Shown: piece after piece, positions 1 to 7,957 of the stretch | How the letters are laid out: every line of letters starts with the position of its first letter | Position numbering within the stretch: the first letter of the stretch is position 1 | Assembly: GCA_964490005.1 (NCBI GenBank) | Contig: CAZBBB010000074.1 | Span: 1-15,927, forward strand | Direction: 5' to 3' | Source of the DNA: CAZBBB01 sp964490005 | GTDB taxonomy: Bacteria > Planctomycetota > B15-G4 | Length of the DNA: 15,927 nucleotides | Made by a program: the position numbers and the translations under genes | Notes under the pieces: model-generated | The model's input: the letters and a program-made list of their open reading frames with translations, nothing else | Told to the model about the DNA's origin: nothing | The model's database searches: none

Positions 1-228
1 CGCCGCTCGCGCGGCGCCGAACCGGCCGCGCCGCGCGAGCCGACCGACGAGGCGCACGAGTCCCGTGCCGCACCCGCGCCTGCGGCGCGCAAGGACCGCC
101 AGGAGTCGCCCCGCCAGGAGTCCGGCCGGCGCGAGCGCCCGCCGCGCGGCCGCCGTCCCGATTCGGAGCCCTCGCCCAAGGAGCCCCGCCGCGCCTTCGA
201 GGACGTCGAGGACATCTTCGACTGGTAG
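1..228 (+). CDS. C-terminal tail of an unidentified protein (5' truncated)
   Basis: The reading frame is open from base 1 and ends at TAG 226-228, so only the last 75 residues are present. The segment is low-complexity and almost entirely Arg, Pro, Glu, Ala and Ser, and it ends in a short acidic/aromatic motif, FEDVEDIFDW. Such charged, presumably disordered tails with a conserved terminal peptide occur on RNA helicases, ribonucleases and other nucleic-acid-binding proteins, but no folded domain is visible and the function cannot be assigned. It is convergent with the NAD kinase gene; only 16 bases separate the two stop codons, and I see no terminator hairpin between them. That it is coding rests on the strong third-position GC bias and the tidy end next to a convergent gene. 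Confidence 0.65.
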   Translation, partial: RRSRGAEPAAPREPTDEAHESRAAPAPAARKDRQESPRQESGRRERPPRGRRPDSEPSPKEPRRAFEDVEDIFDW

Positions 229-244
229 CGCGCGCCTCCCGCCC

Positions 245-997
245 TCAGTGCGGGTTGTAGCTCGACCCGTCGGTCCGCCGACACTCGTGACAACCCAGCG
301 CATCGAGCCCGAGCACGACCGTCGTCTGCGGCGACCGCTCCACCTCGAAACGGTCGCCGGCGTCGAGCGCCAGCGTCAGGTGCTCGTTGTCGCACACGAG
401 CACGGCCGGTCCGCGCGTGATCTCGACGGCCAGCCGCTCGTCGTCCCCCAGGTGCAGCGGCGCCCGCGGCTCGGTCGAGTTGTTGTAGGCCAGCCCGAAC
501 CCCCGCTCGAAGGTCTGCCGGCACACGCTGCGGTAGTAGCCGCTGCTGCCGAAGGGGGTGGCGATCACGACGCCGTCGCCCGTGATCTCGTCGCTCGTGG
601 CCCCGCGATGCACGACCCGCAGGCGCACGGCGGTCGCCGGCGACTCGTTGCGCAGCACGACATCGTTGAGCGCGAGCGCCGTCTGCGCCCCGCTGCGCAT
701 CGCCAGCTTCGGCAGGACCGTCGGCTGCAGGCGCCCGGCCGCGAGGCGCTGCAGCACGGCCGACAGGCCGTGCTCCGGGCACGGCTGCACGCGACCGCAG
801 CGGATCGGCACCTTCGGCACGCCGGGCCACTCGCGCTCGGCCCGCAGCAGCGTGCCGTCGCCTCCGTGGCACAGCACGATCTCGGGGCGCTCGTCGACCA
901 CGGCGAAGCCGGCCTGCCGCGCGGCGAGGCGCGCGCGCTCGAGTTCGTCGCCGACCAAGGCCAACCGGCGTCCGGCCGTCGGGTCCGCGCCGCTCAC
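245..997 (-). CDS. nadK: Divergent NAD(+)/NADH kinase family protein
   Basis: Predicted cytosolic kinase phosphorylating NAD to NADP with ATP or polyphosphate; 250 residues, short for the family. Seen: the GGDGT signature (residues 45-49), the N-D/N-E segment (N111 D112, N117 E118) and the TGDGVVIATPFGSSGYY stretch (139-155), corresponding to the usual DG...TPTGSTAY nucleotide-binding loop. Departures: the usual GxNxGxLGFL stretch after GGDGT is replaced by a segment with C67, C73 and H76, the PHSL/RP region is not recognisable, and the C-terminus carries a CHEC pair (C236, C239). The Cys/His residues could bind metal, but this is inference. I chose GTG 995-997 because GGAGG lies 7 nt upstream and the start overlaps the preceding stop as GTGA; an upstream extension would be Arg-rich shadow sequence. 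Family assignment is firm; activity is less so. Confidence 0.82.
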   Translation of the reverse strand: MSGADPTAGRRLALVGDELERARLAARQAGFAVVDERPEIVLCHGGDGTLLRAEREWPGVPKVPIRCGRVQPCPEHGLSAVLQRLAAGRLQPTVLPKLAMRSGAQTALALNDVVLRNESPATAVRLRVVHRGATSDEITGDGVVIATPFGSSGYYRSVCRQTFERGFGLAYNNSTEPRAPLHLGDDERLAVEITRGPAVLVCDNEHLTLALDAGDRFEVERSPQTTVVLGLDALGCHECRRTDGSSYNPH

Positions 998-2373
998 GGC
1001 CGCGCCTCCGGCTGCAGGGCCCGCCCGATCACGCCGGCGACGGCGCGCAGGTCCTCGCCGTCGGGTTCGGGCACCCCGGGTCCGCCGATCAGCAGCGGCC
1101 ACAGCTCCGGGTCGTGCGGAACGTGTCCGTGCGATCCGGCGATCGGCGAGGGGTCGAGGGGGATCACGTCGAGCAGGTTGCGGAATCCGAGGCGGCGCGC
1201 CAGCAGCCGCCGAGCGATGCGCGCTGCCGGCCAGCGCAGGGACGGGTCGAGCAGCAATTCCGCCGGGTCATAACCCGGCTTGCGGTGGATGTCCACGGTG
1301 CGCGCGAAGTCGGGTGCGCGCGCGTCGTCCAGCCAGTAGGGATAGGAGAACCAGGCCTCGGGCCGCGCCTCGAGCACGATCGCCCCGGCGCGCGGATGGT
1401 CGAGACCGGCCGCCGCGCGCGCCTCGCCGTGCAGCACGCGCGCGACGCCCGGGAGGCGGGCCAGGCGCTCGGCGAGCGGCGCGACGTCCGCGGGCTCGGC
1501 CACGTAGACGTGCGCGACCTGATGGTCGCAGACCGCGAAGGCGCGGCTGGCGCCGGCGTCGAGCGTCTCGCCCACCGAGTCCTGCCAGAGCGCCGTGAGC
1601 CAACCCTCCTGCCGCAGGATGCGATTGAGCGGCACGACGCGCGACACGGCGCCGATGCCGTACTCCGACACGACGAGCACGCCGTCGCCGCGCGCGACGG
1701 CCGCGTCGACGAGCCGCCCGGCGAGTTCGTCGACCTGGAGCGCGTGCTCGGCGGCGAGCGGCGACTGCGGCCCGTCCCGCTGCAGCACGTAGTCGAGGTG
1801 CGGCAGGTAGACGAGCGTGAGATCGGGCGCGTCGTGCTCCAGCACGTCGAGGGCGCAGTCGGCGATCCAGGCGCTCGATGCCAGGTCGGCCATCGGCCCC
1901 CAGAAGCGGAACAGCGGAAAGGTCCCGAGGCGCGCCTCGAGACGCGCGCGCAGTTCGGCCGGCCGGGTGTAGACGCCGGGGATCTTGCGCCCGTCGGCCG
2001 GGTACTCGGGCCGAGGCGTCACGGAGACGTCGGCCGAACTGTACATGTTGAACCACCAGAACAGCTGGGCGACGCGCAGGTCGGGCCGGCGCGCGCGCAG
2101 CGTGTCCCAGACCGCCGGCCGCTGCACGAGCCGGTGGCTCTGGCGCCAGAACAGCACCTCGGAGAGCGCATGGTCGTACCAGCCGTTGCCGACGATGCCG
2201 TGCGCGGCAGGCAGCTCTCCCGTGAGCATCGAGGCCTGCGCGCTGCAGGTCACGGCCGGGAAGATCGGCCGCAACGAGCGGCGCCAGCCTGCCGCCGCCA
2301 GCGCGGAGAGCCGCGGCCCGAGCCAGCGCGGCACGAGACCGACCACGTCGAGCACGAGCAGGCGGCGGGCCAC
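994..2373 (-). CDS. Alkaline phosphatase superfamily protein (nucleotide pyrophosphatase/phosphodiesterase type)
   Basis: 459-residue predicted metal-dependent phosphodiesterase or phosphatase of the type I phosphodiesterase/nucleotide pyrophosphatase fold. Seen: a first metal ligand D9 in a short beta-strand (LLVLDVVGL), a likely Thr nucleophile T42 in PAVTCSAQASMLTG, HGI at 58-60, an H192/D194 pair in the LPHLDY segment, and GSHGH near the C-terminus (413-417). The expected S-D-H-G ligand motif is instead SEYGI (236-240). I recall related alkaline-phosphatase-like proteins with this variant, including some near ebo-type clusters, but cannot verify this here. No signal peptide is visible, so it is probably cytosolic. 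I prefer GTG at 2371-2373, where homology begins; an ATG at 2442 would add 23 residues of no recognisable character. It is the first gene of a unit with the NAD kinase (4-base overlap) and is divergent from the radical SAM operon. Confidence 0.85.
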   Translation of the reverse strand: MARRLLVLDVVGLVPRWLGPRLSALAAAGWRRSLRPIFPAVTCSAQASMLTGELPAAHGIVGNGWYDHALSEVLFWRQSHRLVQRPAVWDTLRARRPDLRVAQLFWWFNMYSSADVSVTPRPEYPADGRKIPGVYTRPAELRARLEARLGTFPLFRFWGPMADLASSAWIADCALDVLEHDAPDLTLVYLPHLDYVLQRDGPQSPLAAEHALQVDELAGRLVDAAVARGDGVLVVSEYGIGAVSRVVPLNRILRQEGWLTALWQDSVGETLDAGASRAFAVCDHQVAHVYVAEPADVAPLAERLARLPGVARVLHGEARAAAGLDHPRAGAIVLEARPEAWFSYPYWLDDARAPDFARTVDIHRKPGYDPAELLLDPSLRWPAARIARRLLARRLGFRNLLDVIPLDPSPIAGSHGHVPHDPELWPLLIGGPGVPEPDGEDLRAVAGVIGRALQPEARP

Positions 2374-2453
2374 GCCCCGAGCATAACGAAGCGCAGAGCG
2401 CGCGCCTGCCGCGTTGATCGCCGGCGCGCCCCGGTCGATCATGGCGGGCGAGG

Positions 2454-3419
2454 ATGAAGCCCCTGTTCTTCGCCGCCGTCGCGCGCCACTACCTGGGACG
2501 CCCCGAACTGGCGGAGTTCCTCGCGCTGCGCCTGCCCGACCTGCGCAGCGTGGCGCTCGCCGCGCGCAACGAGGCCGCCTACCGGCTCGGCTGGCACGGG
2601 GCCGTCGTGCCCACGACGCTCAACGTCGAACTCACCAGCCGCTGCAACGTCGCCTGCAGCTACTGCGACGTGAACCGCGCGCTCGGCCGCCCCCACCGCG
2701 ACCTGCCGCCCGAACGCGTCGAGGAGCTGCTGGCCTCGGCGCCGAGCATCCACACGCTGCTGCCCTTCCAGTGGGGCGAGCCGTTGCTCCACGACGGTCT
2801 CGACGACGTGCTGGCGCGCGCCACCGCGCGCGGCGTGCGCAGTTTCCTGACCACCAACGGCACGCTGCTCGACGGCGCGCGCTTCGCGCGCCTCGCCCGG
2901 GCGGGCCTCGGCCGCCTGACGATCTCGCTCGACGGCGACCCGGCCACGCACGCCGAGCGGCGCGGCTACGCGCAGGCCCCCGTCCTCGCGCGGCTGGCCG
3001 ACGCGCGTGCGGTGCAGCGCCGCGACCGCCTGTCGACGCGCCTCGACGTCTCGATGGTCGTCGACGAGACCGTCGCCGATCAGGTCGAGGCCTTCCGGGC
3101 GCGGCTGGCGCCCCTGTGCGACCGCGTGCAGTTCATCCCGCGTCTGCGGCGGGCGCCGCGCACGCGCTCCTGCCGCGAACCCTCGCGCGGCCAGATCGTC
3201 GTGCTCAGCGACGGCACGATCACGGCCTGCTGCGCCGACGTCCGCGGGCAGCTGGCCCTCGGACGGCTGCCCGAGCGGGGCGCGCCCGACCTGCGCGCGC
3301 TGTACCGGAACCGCGCGTGGCGGACGCTGCGCGCCCGCCATCGCGCACGGGCCTTCCCCGCACCATGCAGCCGCTGCGACGAGTGCGCGGTGCCCGGCGT
3401 GCCGGCGCGCTTCTCGTGA
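2454..3419 (+). CDS. Radical SAM protein with SPASM-like C-terminal domain
   Basis: 321-residue radical SAM enzyme. The [4Fe-4S]/SAM motif is CNVACSYC (C64, C68, C71), followed by GEP at 108-110 and SLDGD at 158-162, as expected for the partial TIM barrel. A C-terminal cysteine set (C240, C259/C260, C305, C308, C311) fits a SPASM or Twitch domain holding auxiliary iron-sulfur clusters. Such enzymes modify peptides, sugars or other small substrates. No precursor peptide is encoded nearby, and the next gene is a glycosyltransferase, so a carbohydrate or glycoconjugate substrate is plausible but inferred. No signal peptide or membrane segment is seen. AGG sits immediately before the ATG, too close for a normal ribosome site, but no better in-frame start is visible. 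The stop overlaps the next start as GTGA. Confidence 0.9.
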   Translation: MKPLFFAAVARHYLGRPELAEFLALRLPDLRSVALAARNEAAYRLGWHGAVVPTTLNVELTSRCNVACSYCDVNRALGRPHRDLPPERVEELLASAPSIHTLLPFQWGEPLLHDGLDDVLARATARGVRSFLTTNGTLLDGARFARLARAGLGRLTISLDGDPATHAERRGYAQAPVLARLADARAVQRRDRLSTRLDVSMVVDETVADQVEAFRARLAPLCDRVQFIPRLRRAPRTRSCREPSRGQIVVLSDGTITACCADVRGQLALGRLPERGAPDLRALYRNRAWRTLRARHRARAFPAPCSRCDECAVPGVPARFS

Positions 3420-4573
3420 CGCTGCGGTCGCGGCTCTTCGAAGCCTGCAAGCTGGCCGACGCGGTCGCCGGCGGCGCGCTGGCGCGCGCGCTCGGACCTT
3501 CGGGGCGCCCGCTCCCGGCCGCGCCGCGCGATGTGCTCGTCTGCCGCCTGTGGGGACTCGGCAACTTCGCGCTCATGGCGCCGCTGCTGCAGCCGGAGGT
3601 CGCGCCGCGCCTGCGCGTCCTCACGCTGCACCGCAACGCCGCGTGGCTGCGCAGCCAGGCGCCCCACGTCGAGCTGCTCACGCTGCGCGAGCCGCCGCAT
3701 CCCGGGGGCCCGGCGGACGTGCGGGCGGCGCTGGCCGCGCTGCGCGCCGATCCGCCCGAGGTCGTCGTCGACGGCGAGACCTTCCTCACCCTGCCGGCGC
3801 TCATCGTGCGGCTGTCGTGCGGCGCGCCCATCGTCGGCCTCTCGTCGGGCGGAGCGCGCGCCCCGCTGCTCGACCATCCGGTGCCCGACGTCGCGACGCG
3901 GCACGCGGGCGCGACTTTCGTCGCGCTGGCGCGCGCCGCCGGCCTGCGCGTGGGCGACGGTCCGGGGCCGCTGCGCGTCGACGACGACGCGCGTCGGCAA
4001 CTCGCGGCGGCCTGGCCCGACGACGGACGACCGCTCGTCGTCGTGCATCCCGGGAGCGGCGATCACGCTCCCGGGCGACGCTGGCCGGCGGCGCGCTTCG
4101 CGGAGGTCTGCCGGGCGCTGGTCGCGCAGGACGGGGCGCGCGTCGCGCTCACCGGCCAGCGCGCCGAGCGCGCGCTGCTCGACGAGGTGGCCGGCGCGGG
4201 CGGCCCGCGCGTCGTCCCGCTCGCCGGCCGGCTCGCGCCGCAGCAGCTGCTCGCGCTGCTCGAACGCGCGGACCTGCTGCTCACGAACGACACCGGCCCG
4301 CTGCACCTGGCCGACGCGCTCGGCACGCCCGTCGTGGCCCTGCACGGCCCGAGCGCGCCCTGGCGCTGCGGCCCGCGGCGCGCGGGGTCGGTGGCGCTCA
4401 CGGCCGATCTGCCCTGCAGCCCCTGCATGGACGACGCGCGCCTCAAGCGCGTCGCCTGCCGACGGCCGCTCTGCATGCAGCTTCTGACCGTCGACGACGT
4501 GCTCGCGGCCTGCCGGCGCGCGCTCGTACGCCGGGCGCCGCCGGTCGTGCAGACCCATGCCCTCGCGCGCTGA
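3416..4573 (+). CDS. Glycosyltransferase family 9 (heptosyltransferase-like)
   Basis: 385-residue GT-B glycosyltransferase related to LPS heptosyltransferases, which transfer a sugar from an ADP- or nucleotide-activated donor at the inner membrane face. Seen: an N-terminal LWGLGN segment (45-50) matching the family's G-x-G-N acceptor loop, HPGSG at 211-215 followed by RRWPAARFAEV, and the donor-site motif NDTGPLHLADALGTP (291-305). A cysteine cluster typical of the family (C334, C337, C348, C353) lies near the C-terminus. The start is GTG 3416-3418, overlapping the upstream TGA; no Shine-Dalgarno is visible, so translation is probably coupled. Its 3' end overlaps the next radical SAM gene by 17 bases. 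The donor sugar and acceptor cannot be deduced. Context suggests envelope glycan assembly. Confidence 0.93.
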   Translation: MTLRSRLFEACKLADAVAGGALARALGPSGRPLPAAPRDVLVCRLWGLGNFALMAPLLQPEVAPRLRVLTLHRNAAWLRSQAPHVELLTLREPPHPGGPADVRAALAALRADPPEVVVDGETFLTLPALIVRLSCGAPIVGLSSGGARAPLLDHPVPDVATRHAGATFVALARAAGLRVGDGPGPLRVDDDARRQLAAAWPDDGRPLVVVHPGSGDHAPGRRWPAARFAEVCRALVAQDGARVALTGQRAERALLDEVAGAGGPRVVPLAGRLAPQQLLALLERADLLLTNDTGPLHLADALGTPVVALHGPSAPWRCGPRRAGSVALTADLPCSPCMDDARLKRVACRRPLCMQLLTVDDVLAACRRALVRRAPPVVQTHALAR

Positions 4574-5612
4574 ACGCTGGCGCCGCTACGCGGCCCTCGG
4601 CGCCGCCATCCTGCGCGCCCGCCGCGGCCCCTACGATCCGTTCAAACTCACCTGGATCCTCACCGAGCACTGCTCGCTGCGCTGCGGACCCTGCCAGTTG
4701 TGGGCGCGCGATCCGCAGGCCGGTCCCGACCTCGCCACGGTCCGCGCCGTGCTCGACGCCAATCCGCAGCTCACTTGGCTCAACCTGAGCGGCGGCGACC
4801 TGGTCGAGCGCCACGACGCGCCGGCGATCCTCGACGAGGTGGCGCGTCGACTGCCGGACCTGGCGCTGCTCGATTTTCCCACCGCGGGACAGGACGAGCG
4901 CGGCGCGCTCGCGGCGCTGGCGCCGCTGCTCGACTCCGACATCCCCCGCATCTACGTGAGCGTGAGCCTCGACGGGCCCGACGAGGTGCACGACCGCGTG
5001 CGCGGCCGCCGCGGCGCGGCCCGGCGCGCGCGCGCCACGCTCGCGCGGCTGTCCGCGATCCGCCGGCCGGGCCTGTCGGTCGTGGCGGGCCTCACGCTGT
5101 CCTCGGCGAACACCGACGCCGCGACGCGGCACGCGCCGGCGCGACTCGTCCCGCAGGGCGTGCGCGCCGGCGATCTGCACCTCAACATCGCGCACGACTC
5201 CACGCACTACTACCGCAACGCGCGGCCGGCCGCTCCCGACCGCGACGGCGCGTTGGCCGTGCTGCGGCACGTGACGCGTGCCCGCGGGCTGCGCCTCGAT
5301 GCACTCGGCCTCGTCGAGCGGCGCTACGCGGCGCTCGCGCGCCGTTATCTGCGGGACGGCGACGCCGGTCAGGCCTGCGGCGCGCTGCGCGCCTCGGTGT
5401 TCCTCGGCGCCGACCTGCGCGTCTACCCCTGCACGCTCCACGACCGGCCGCTGGGCCGGTTGTCCGAGATCGGCTACGCGCTGCGCCGCATCCCCGAGTG
5501 GCCGCTCGCCGCCCGGGTCCTGCGCGAGGTCGAGACGCGCGCCTGCCCGCGCTGCTGGTCGCCCTGCGAGGCCTTTCCCACGCTGCTGCTGAACCTCGGC
5601 CGCCCGGCATGA
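4557..5612 (+). CDS. Second radical SAM protein with SPASM/Twitch-type C-terminus
   Basis: 351-residue radical SAM enzyme, clearly different from the one encoded at 2454. The cluster motif is CSLRCGPC (C39, C43, C46). LSGGD at 78-82 takes the place of the usual SGGEP, and VSLDGPDEVHD (137-147) is typical of MoaA/SPASM-type barrels. C-terminal cysteines C274, C292, C330, C333 and C337 suggest an auxiliary cluster. H208 and the HDSTHYYRN stretch (213-221) could line the active site, but that is a guess. It starts at ATG 4557 inside the end of the GT9 gene and ends overlapping the next gene as ATGA, so it is embedded in the operon. The substrate is unknown; interleaving with glycosyltransferase-type genes points to a modified sugar, lipid carrier or glycopeptide. 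Confidence 0.9.
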   Translation: MPSRAERWRRYAALGAAILRARRGPYDPFKLTWILTEHCSLRCGPCQLWARDPQAGPDLATVRAVLDANPQLTWLNLSGGDLVERHDAPAILDEVARRLPDLALLDFPTAGQDERGALAALAPLLDSDIPRIYVSVSLDGPDEVHDRVRGRRGAARRARATLARLSAIRRPGLSVVAGLTLSSANTDAATRHAPARLVPQGVRAGDLHLNIAHDSTHYYRNARPAAPDRDGALAVLRHVTRARGLRLDALGLVERRYAALARRYLRDGDAGQACGALRASVFLGADLRVYPCTLHDRPLGRLSEIGYALRRIPEWPLAARVLREVETRACPRCWSPCEAFPTLLLNLGRPA

Positions 5613-7336
5613 GACACGCCGCGGCGCTGCTCGTCGCGCTGAGCCTGCTCGCGCACGGCGCGGGCCTCGCGAACGGTTTCGTCTTCGACGACCACCGCTT
5701 CGTCGTGCGCAACGAGGCGCTGCTCACGGCGAGTCCCTGGCAGCTCCTGACCGATCCCGCGACCCAGACCCGCGACGACGACCGCGACGTCTGGCGGCCC
5801 CTGCGGGCCCTCGGCCACGCCTTCGATCGGCGCCGCTGGGGTCTCGAGCCCTTCGGCTTCCACCTGCATTCGCTGCTTGCCCACGTCGCGTGCGTGCTGC
5901 TCGCCTTCCACGGGTTGCGCCGGCTGCTGCCCGCGCCCGGCGACGAGCCGGCGCTGCTCGGCGCCGCACTGCTGGCCTGCCATCCGCTCGGCGTCGAGGT
6001 GGTCGGCTGGGTCTCGAGCCGCGGCGACCTGTACGCCGCGGGCTGCGGCTGGCTGGCGCTGCTCGTGGCGGCCCGCGGCGGGCGGCTCGCGCCGGCGCTG
6101 GCCGGCCTGCTCGCGCTGGCAGCCATGCTGGGCAAGGAGTCGGCGCTGTGGGTCGCGCTCGTCGCGGCCCTGCACGCGCGCCTCGCGCCGGGCCGGGCGC
6201 CGAATCGGGCGCTGCGCCGCGCCTGCGTGCTGGCGCTCGCAGCGGGCGTCGCCGCGGGGCTGGTCCTGAGGCAACTGGCCCTGTCGGGGACGAGCCCGCA
6301 GCAGACGGCGCCGCACGGCGGCTCGTGGTTCACGCAGATCGGCTGGGCGCTGCAGGGTACCGGGCGCATGCTGGCCGCCTTCGTGCGGCCCCTCGAGCTG
6401 TCCGTCGACCGCCCGCAACTGGAGTGGGCCCAGCTCGCCGGAGCGCCGTGGTGGTCGTGGGGCACGGCCGTCGCGCTCGCCCTGCTGGGCGCCGCCGTCG
6501 TTCTGCGCCGACGTCGACCGGCCCTCGCCTTCGCTCTGGGCGCGGCCCTGCTCGCCTGGCTGCCGAGCAGCAGCCTGCTCGTGACGCTGCGCATGCTCGT
6601 GACCGACCGCGGCGCCTACCCCTGCCTGCCGTTCCTCGGCGCGGCCCTCGGGGTCCTGCTCGTCGGCCGCCCGCGCACGGCGCTGCTCGCGACGCTGGCC
6701 GGAGCGACGCTGCTCGTGCCCCTCGCCGTCGCGCGCACGGCGGACTTCGCGTCGGACGCGACGCTGTGGCGCGCGACGCTGCGGCAGAACCCGGCGTCGG
6801 TGCGCGCCTGGCTCGGACTGGCGGCCGCCGCGGGCGATCCCGAGGCGGCCGAGGAGCCGCTGCGCCGCGCCGCGGCCCTCGCCCGACCGGGCAGCGCCGA
6901 TCAGGGACTGGCGCTCGCGCGCCTCGGCACCTTCCTGTTGCGCCACCGCGGCGACCCCGCGCAGGCCGAGTCGCTGCTGCATCGCGCCTGGGTGCTGGCG
7001 CAGCAGCACCGCGATCGCGAGCGCGCGGACGACGAAGAGTGCGGGACGGCCGCCACGCTGGCCGAGGCCCTCACGCTGCTCGGCCGCGACGACGAGGCAC
7101 GGGCCGTGCTCGAGGCCGCGATCGCCGCGGCGCGCGATCCGTTCATGCTGCACGTCAAGGACGCGACGCTGGCCCTGCTGCGCCACGCCCGGGCGGGCGA
7201 CGACGCCGAGCGCCGTCGGCTCGCGCTCGAGCGGGCGGCCCGGGCGCTGCACGCGGCGCGGGCCGTCTCGCCGCACCATCCGCTCACGGGCGCGCTCGCG
7301 ACGCGGCTCGCCGAGTTGCAGCTGGCGGACGGTTGA
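5609..7336 (+). CDS. TMTC-like polytopic membrane protein (GT-C type) with C-terminal TPR-like region
   Basis: 575-residue protein with about 8-10 hydrophobic segments over residues 1-375, followed by a soluble helical region. Seen: FVFDDHRFVVRN (24-35) with the paired Asp typical of the first periplasmic loop of GT-C glycosyltransferases; WRPLR at 62-66; HPLGVEVVGWVSSRGDLYA (125-143), closely resembling the TMTC/DUF1736 pattern; GKES at 175-178; and VTDRGAYP at 331-338. From about residue 383 (DATLWRATLRQNP) the sequence becomes Ala/Leu/Arg-rich helical repeats, as in TMTC proteins, where TPRs follow the membrane domain. Known GT-C members move a sugar from a lipid carrier to a protein or glycan. 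It is the last gene of the operon (ATGA overlap) and probably its membrane acceptor/transfer step. The exact reaction is not known. Confidence 0.82.
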   Translation: MRHAAALLVALSLLAHGAGLANGFVFDDHRFVVRNEALLTASPWQLLTDPATQTRDDDRDVWRPLRALGHAFDRRRWGLEPFGFHLHSLLAHVACVLLAFHGLRRLLPAPGDEPALLGAALLACHPLGVEVVGWVSSRGDLYAAGCGWLALLVAARGGRLAPALAGLLALAAMLGKESALWVALVAALHARLAPGRAPNRALRRACVLALAAGVAAGLVLRQLALSGTSPQQTAPHGGSWFTQIGWALQGTGRMLAAFVRPLELSVDRPQLEWAQLAGAPWWSWGTAVALALLGAAVVLRRRRPALAFALGAALLAWLPSSSLLVTLRMLVTDRGAYPCLPFLGAALGVLLVGRPRTALLATLAGATLLVPLAVARTADFASDATLWRATLRQNPASVRAWLGLAAAAGDPEAAEEPLRRAAALARPGSADQGLALARLGTFLLRHRGDPAQAESLLHRAWVLAQQHRDRERADDEECGTAATLAEALTLLGRDDEARAVLEAAIAAARDPFMLHVKDATLALLRHARAGDDAERRRLALERAARALHAARAVSPHHPLTGALATRLAELQLADG

Positions 7337-7341
7337 GGCGC

Positions 7342-7357
7342 GCGCGGCGAACCGCGC
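7342..7357. terminator. GC hairpin between convergent genes
   Basis: GCGCGG (7342-7347), loop CGAA, then CCGCGC (7352-7357) form a perfect 6-bp stem in the 21-base gap between the convergent stops at 7336 and 7358. There is no T-run on either side, so it would be a weak or factor-assisted bidirectional terminator. Confidence 0.35.
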
Positions 7358-7957
7358 TCAGTCGTCCTTGGGCGGCGTCCCGGGATTCACGCCGCCGCCG
7401 GCATCGCCCGAACCGCCCGCGTCCCCGCCGCCGGAGCTGTTCGAGCCCGCGTTCGTCCCGCCGCCGGTGCCGCCGCCCGCGCCCTTGGCGGCCTTCTTGC
7501 CGAAGCTGAGCACGCCCTGCACGGGCTCCTTCTTGTACTTCGGCACGAACTTCTGCGGCACCTTGATGCGCTCCTTGAGCGGAACGCCAGGGATCTTCTT
7601 GAGCTGCGCGGTCATGAAGAGCGGCTCGCCGTTGCGGCCACGGCCCTCGATGAGCTCGGAGTAGTAGTAGGTCGGGTCGCCGTTGTCGTCGGGGACCATG
7701 TACAGGTCGGGCGCCACCTGTTCGCCGGTCTCGCGGATGCGCTTGAGGTCGCGCCGGGCGCCCTCGAGATTGGCCTTCTTGCGCTGCTCGCGCGGGGAAA
7801 CGGCGGCGAATCCGACTTCGCTGCTCGCTTCGGTCGTGGGAACGAGGGCCACGTCGCCGGCTGGTTGCTCGCCGCCGCTGACCATCCAGGCGAAGCCTGC
7901 GACGAGCGCGGCCAGGCCGATGAGGACGGATGCGGCCGTCAAGGAGGGGTTCTTCAC
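7358..7957 (-). CDS. Hypothetical single-pass membrane protein with Gly-rich tail
   Basis: 199 residues; I do not recognise the family. It has one hydrophobic N-terminal segment (about residues 6-28, LTAASVLIGLAALVAGFAWMV) that could be a signal anchor. A polar linker follows, then a basic, probably folded middle region (about 52-155: charged helix, then PDLYMVPDDNGDPTYYYSE, then a Lys/Pro-rich part), and a tail of Gly/Ser/Asn repeats ending PKDD. The body is likely outside the cytoplasm. I prefer GTG 7955-7957 over the GTG at 7966: the stretch AGGTGATC just upstream is an 8-base perfect match to the 16S anti-Shine-Dalgarno complement with correct spacing to 7957, whereas the 7966 GTG lies inside that match. 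It stands alone, convergent with the TMTC-like gene and divergent from the DUF1573 gene. Confidence 0.8.
   Translation of the reverse strand: MKNPSLTAASVLIGLAALVAGFAWMVSGGEQPAGDVALVPTTEASSEVGFAAVSPREQRKKANLEGARRDLKRIRETGEQVAPDLYMVPDDNGDPTYYYSELIEGRGRNGEPLFMTAQLKKIPGVPLKERIKVPQKFVPKYKKEPVQGVLSFGKKAAKGAGGGTGGGTNAGSNSSGGGDAGGSGDAGGGVNPGTPPKDD

Noticed and set aside
65..1273. Long plus-strand open frames opposite the NAD kinase and phosphodiesterase genes (also 1114-2457)
   Set aside because: Arg/His/Ala-rich shadow translations typical of high-GC DNA; the opposite strand encodes recognisable enzymes.
2374..2442. ATG at 2442 as start of the phosphodiesterase
   Set aside because: The extra 23 residues have no family character; similarity begins at the LLVLDVVGL strand right after GTG 2373.
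2374..2453. A RiPP precursor peptide next to the first radical SAM gene
   Set aside because: The 80-base gap is too short for a convincing leader plus core, and none of the gene borders in the operon leaves room for one.
3080..4558. 492-codon minus-strand open frame opposite the radical SAM and GT9 genes
   Set aside because: No motifs, Arg/Gln/His-rich, and fully covered by well-supported plus-strand genes.
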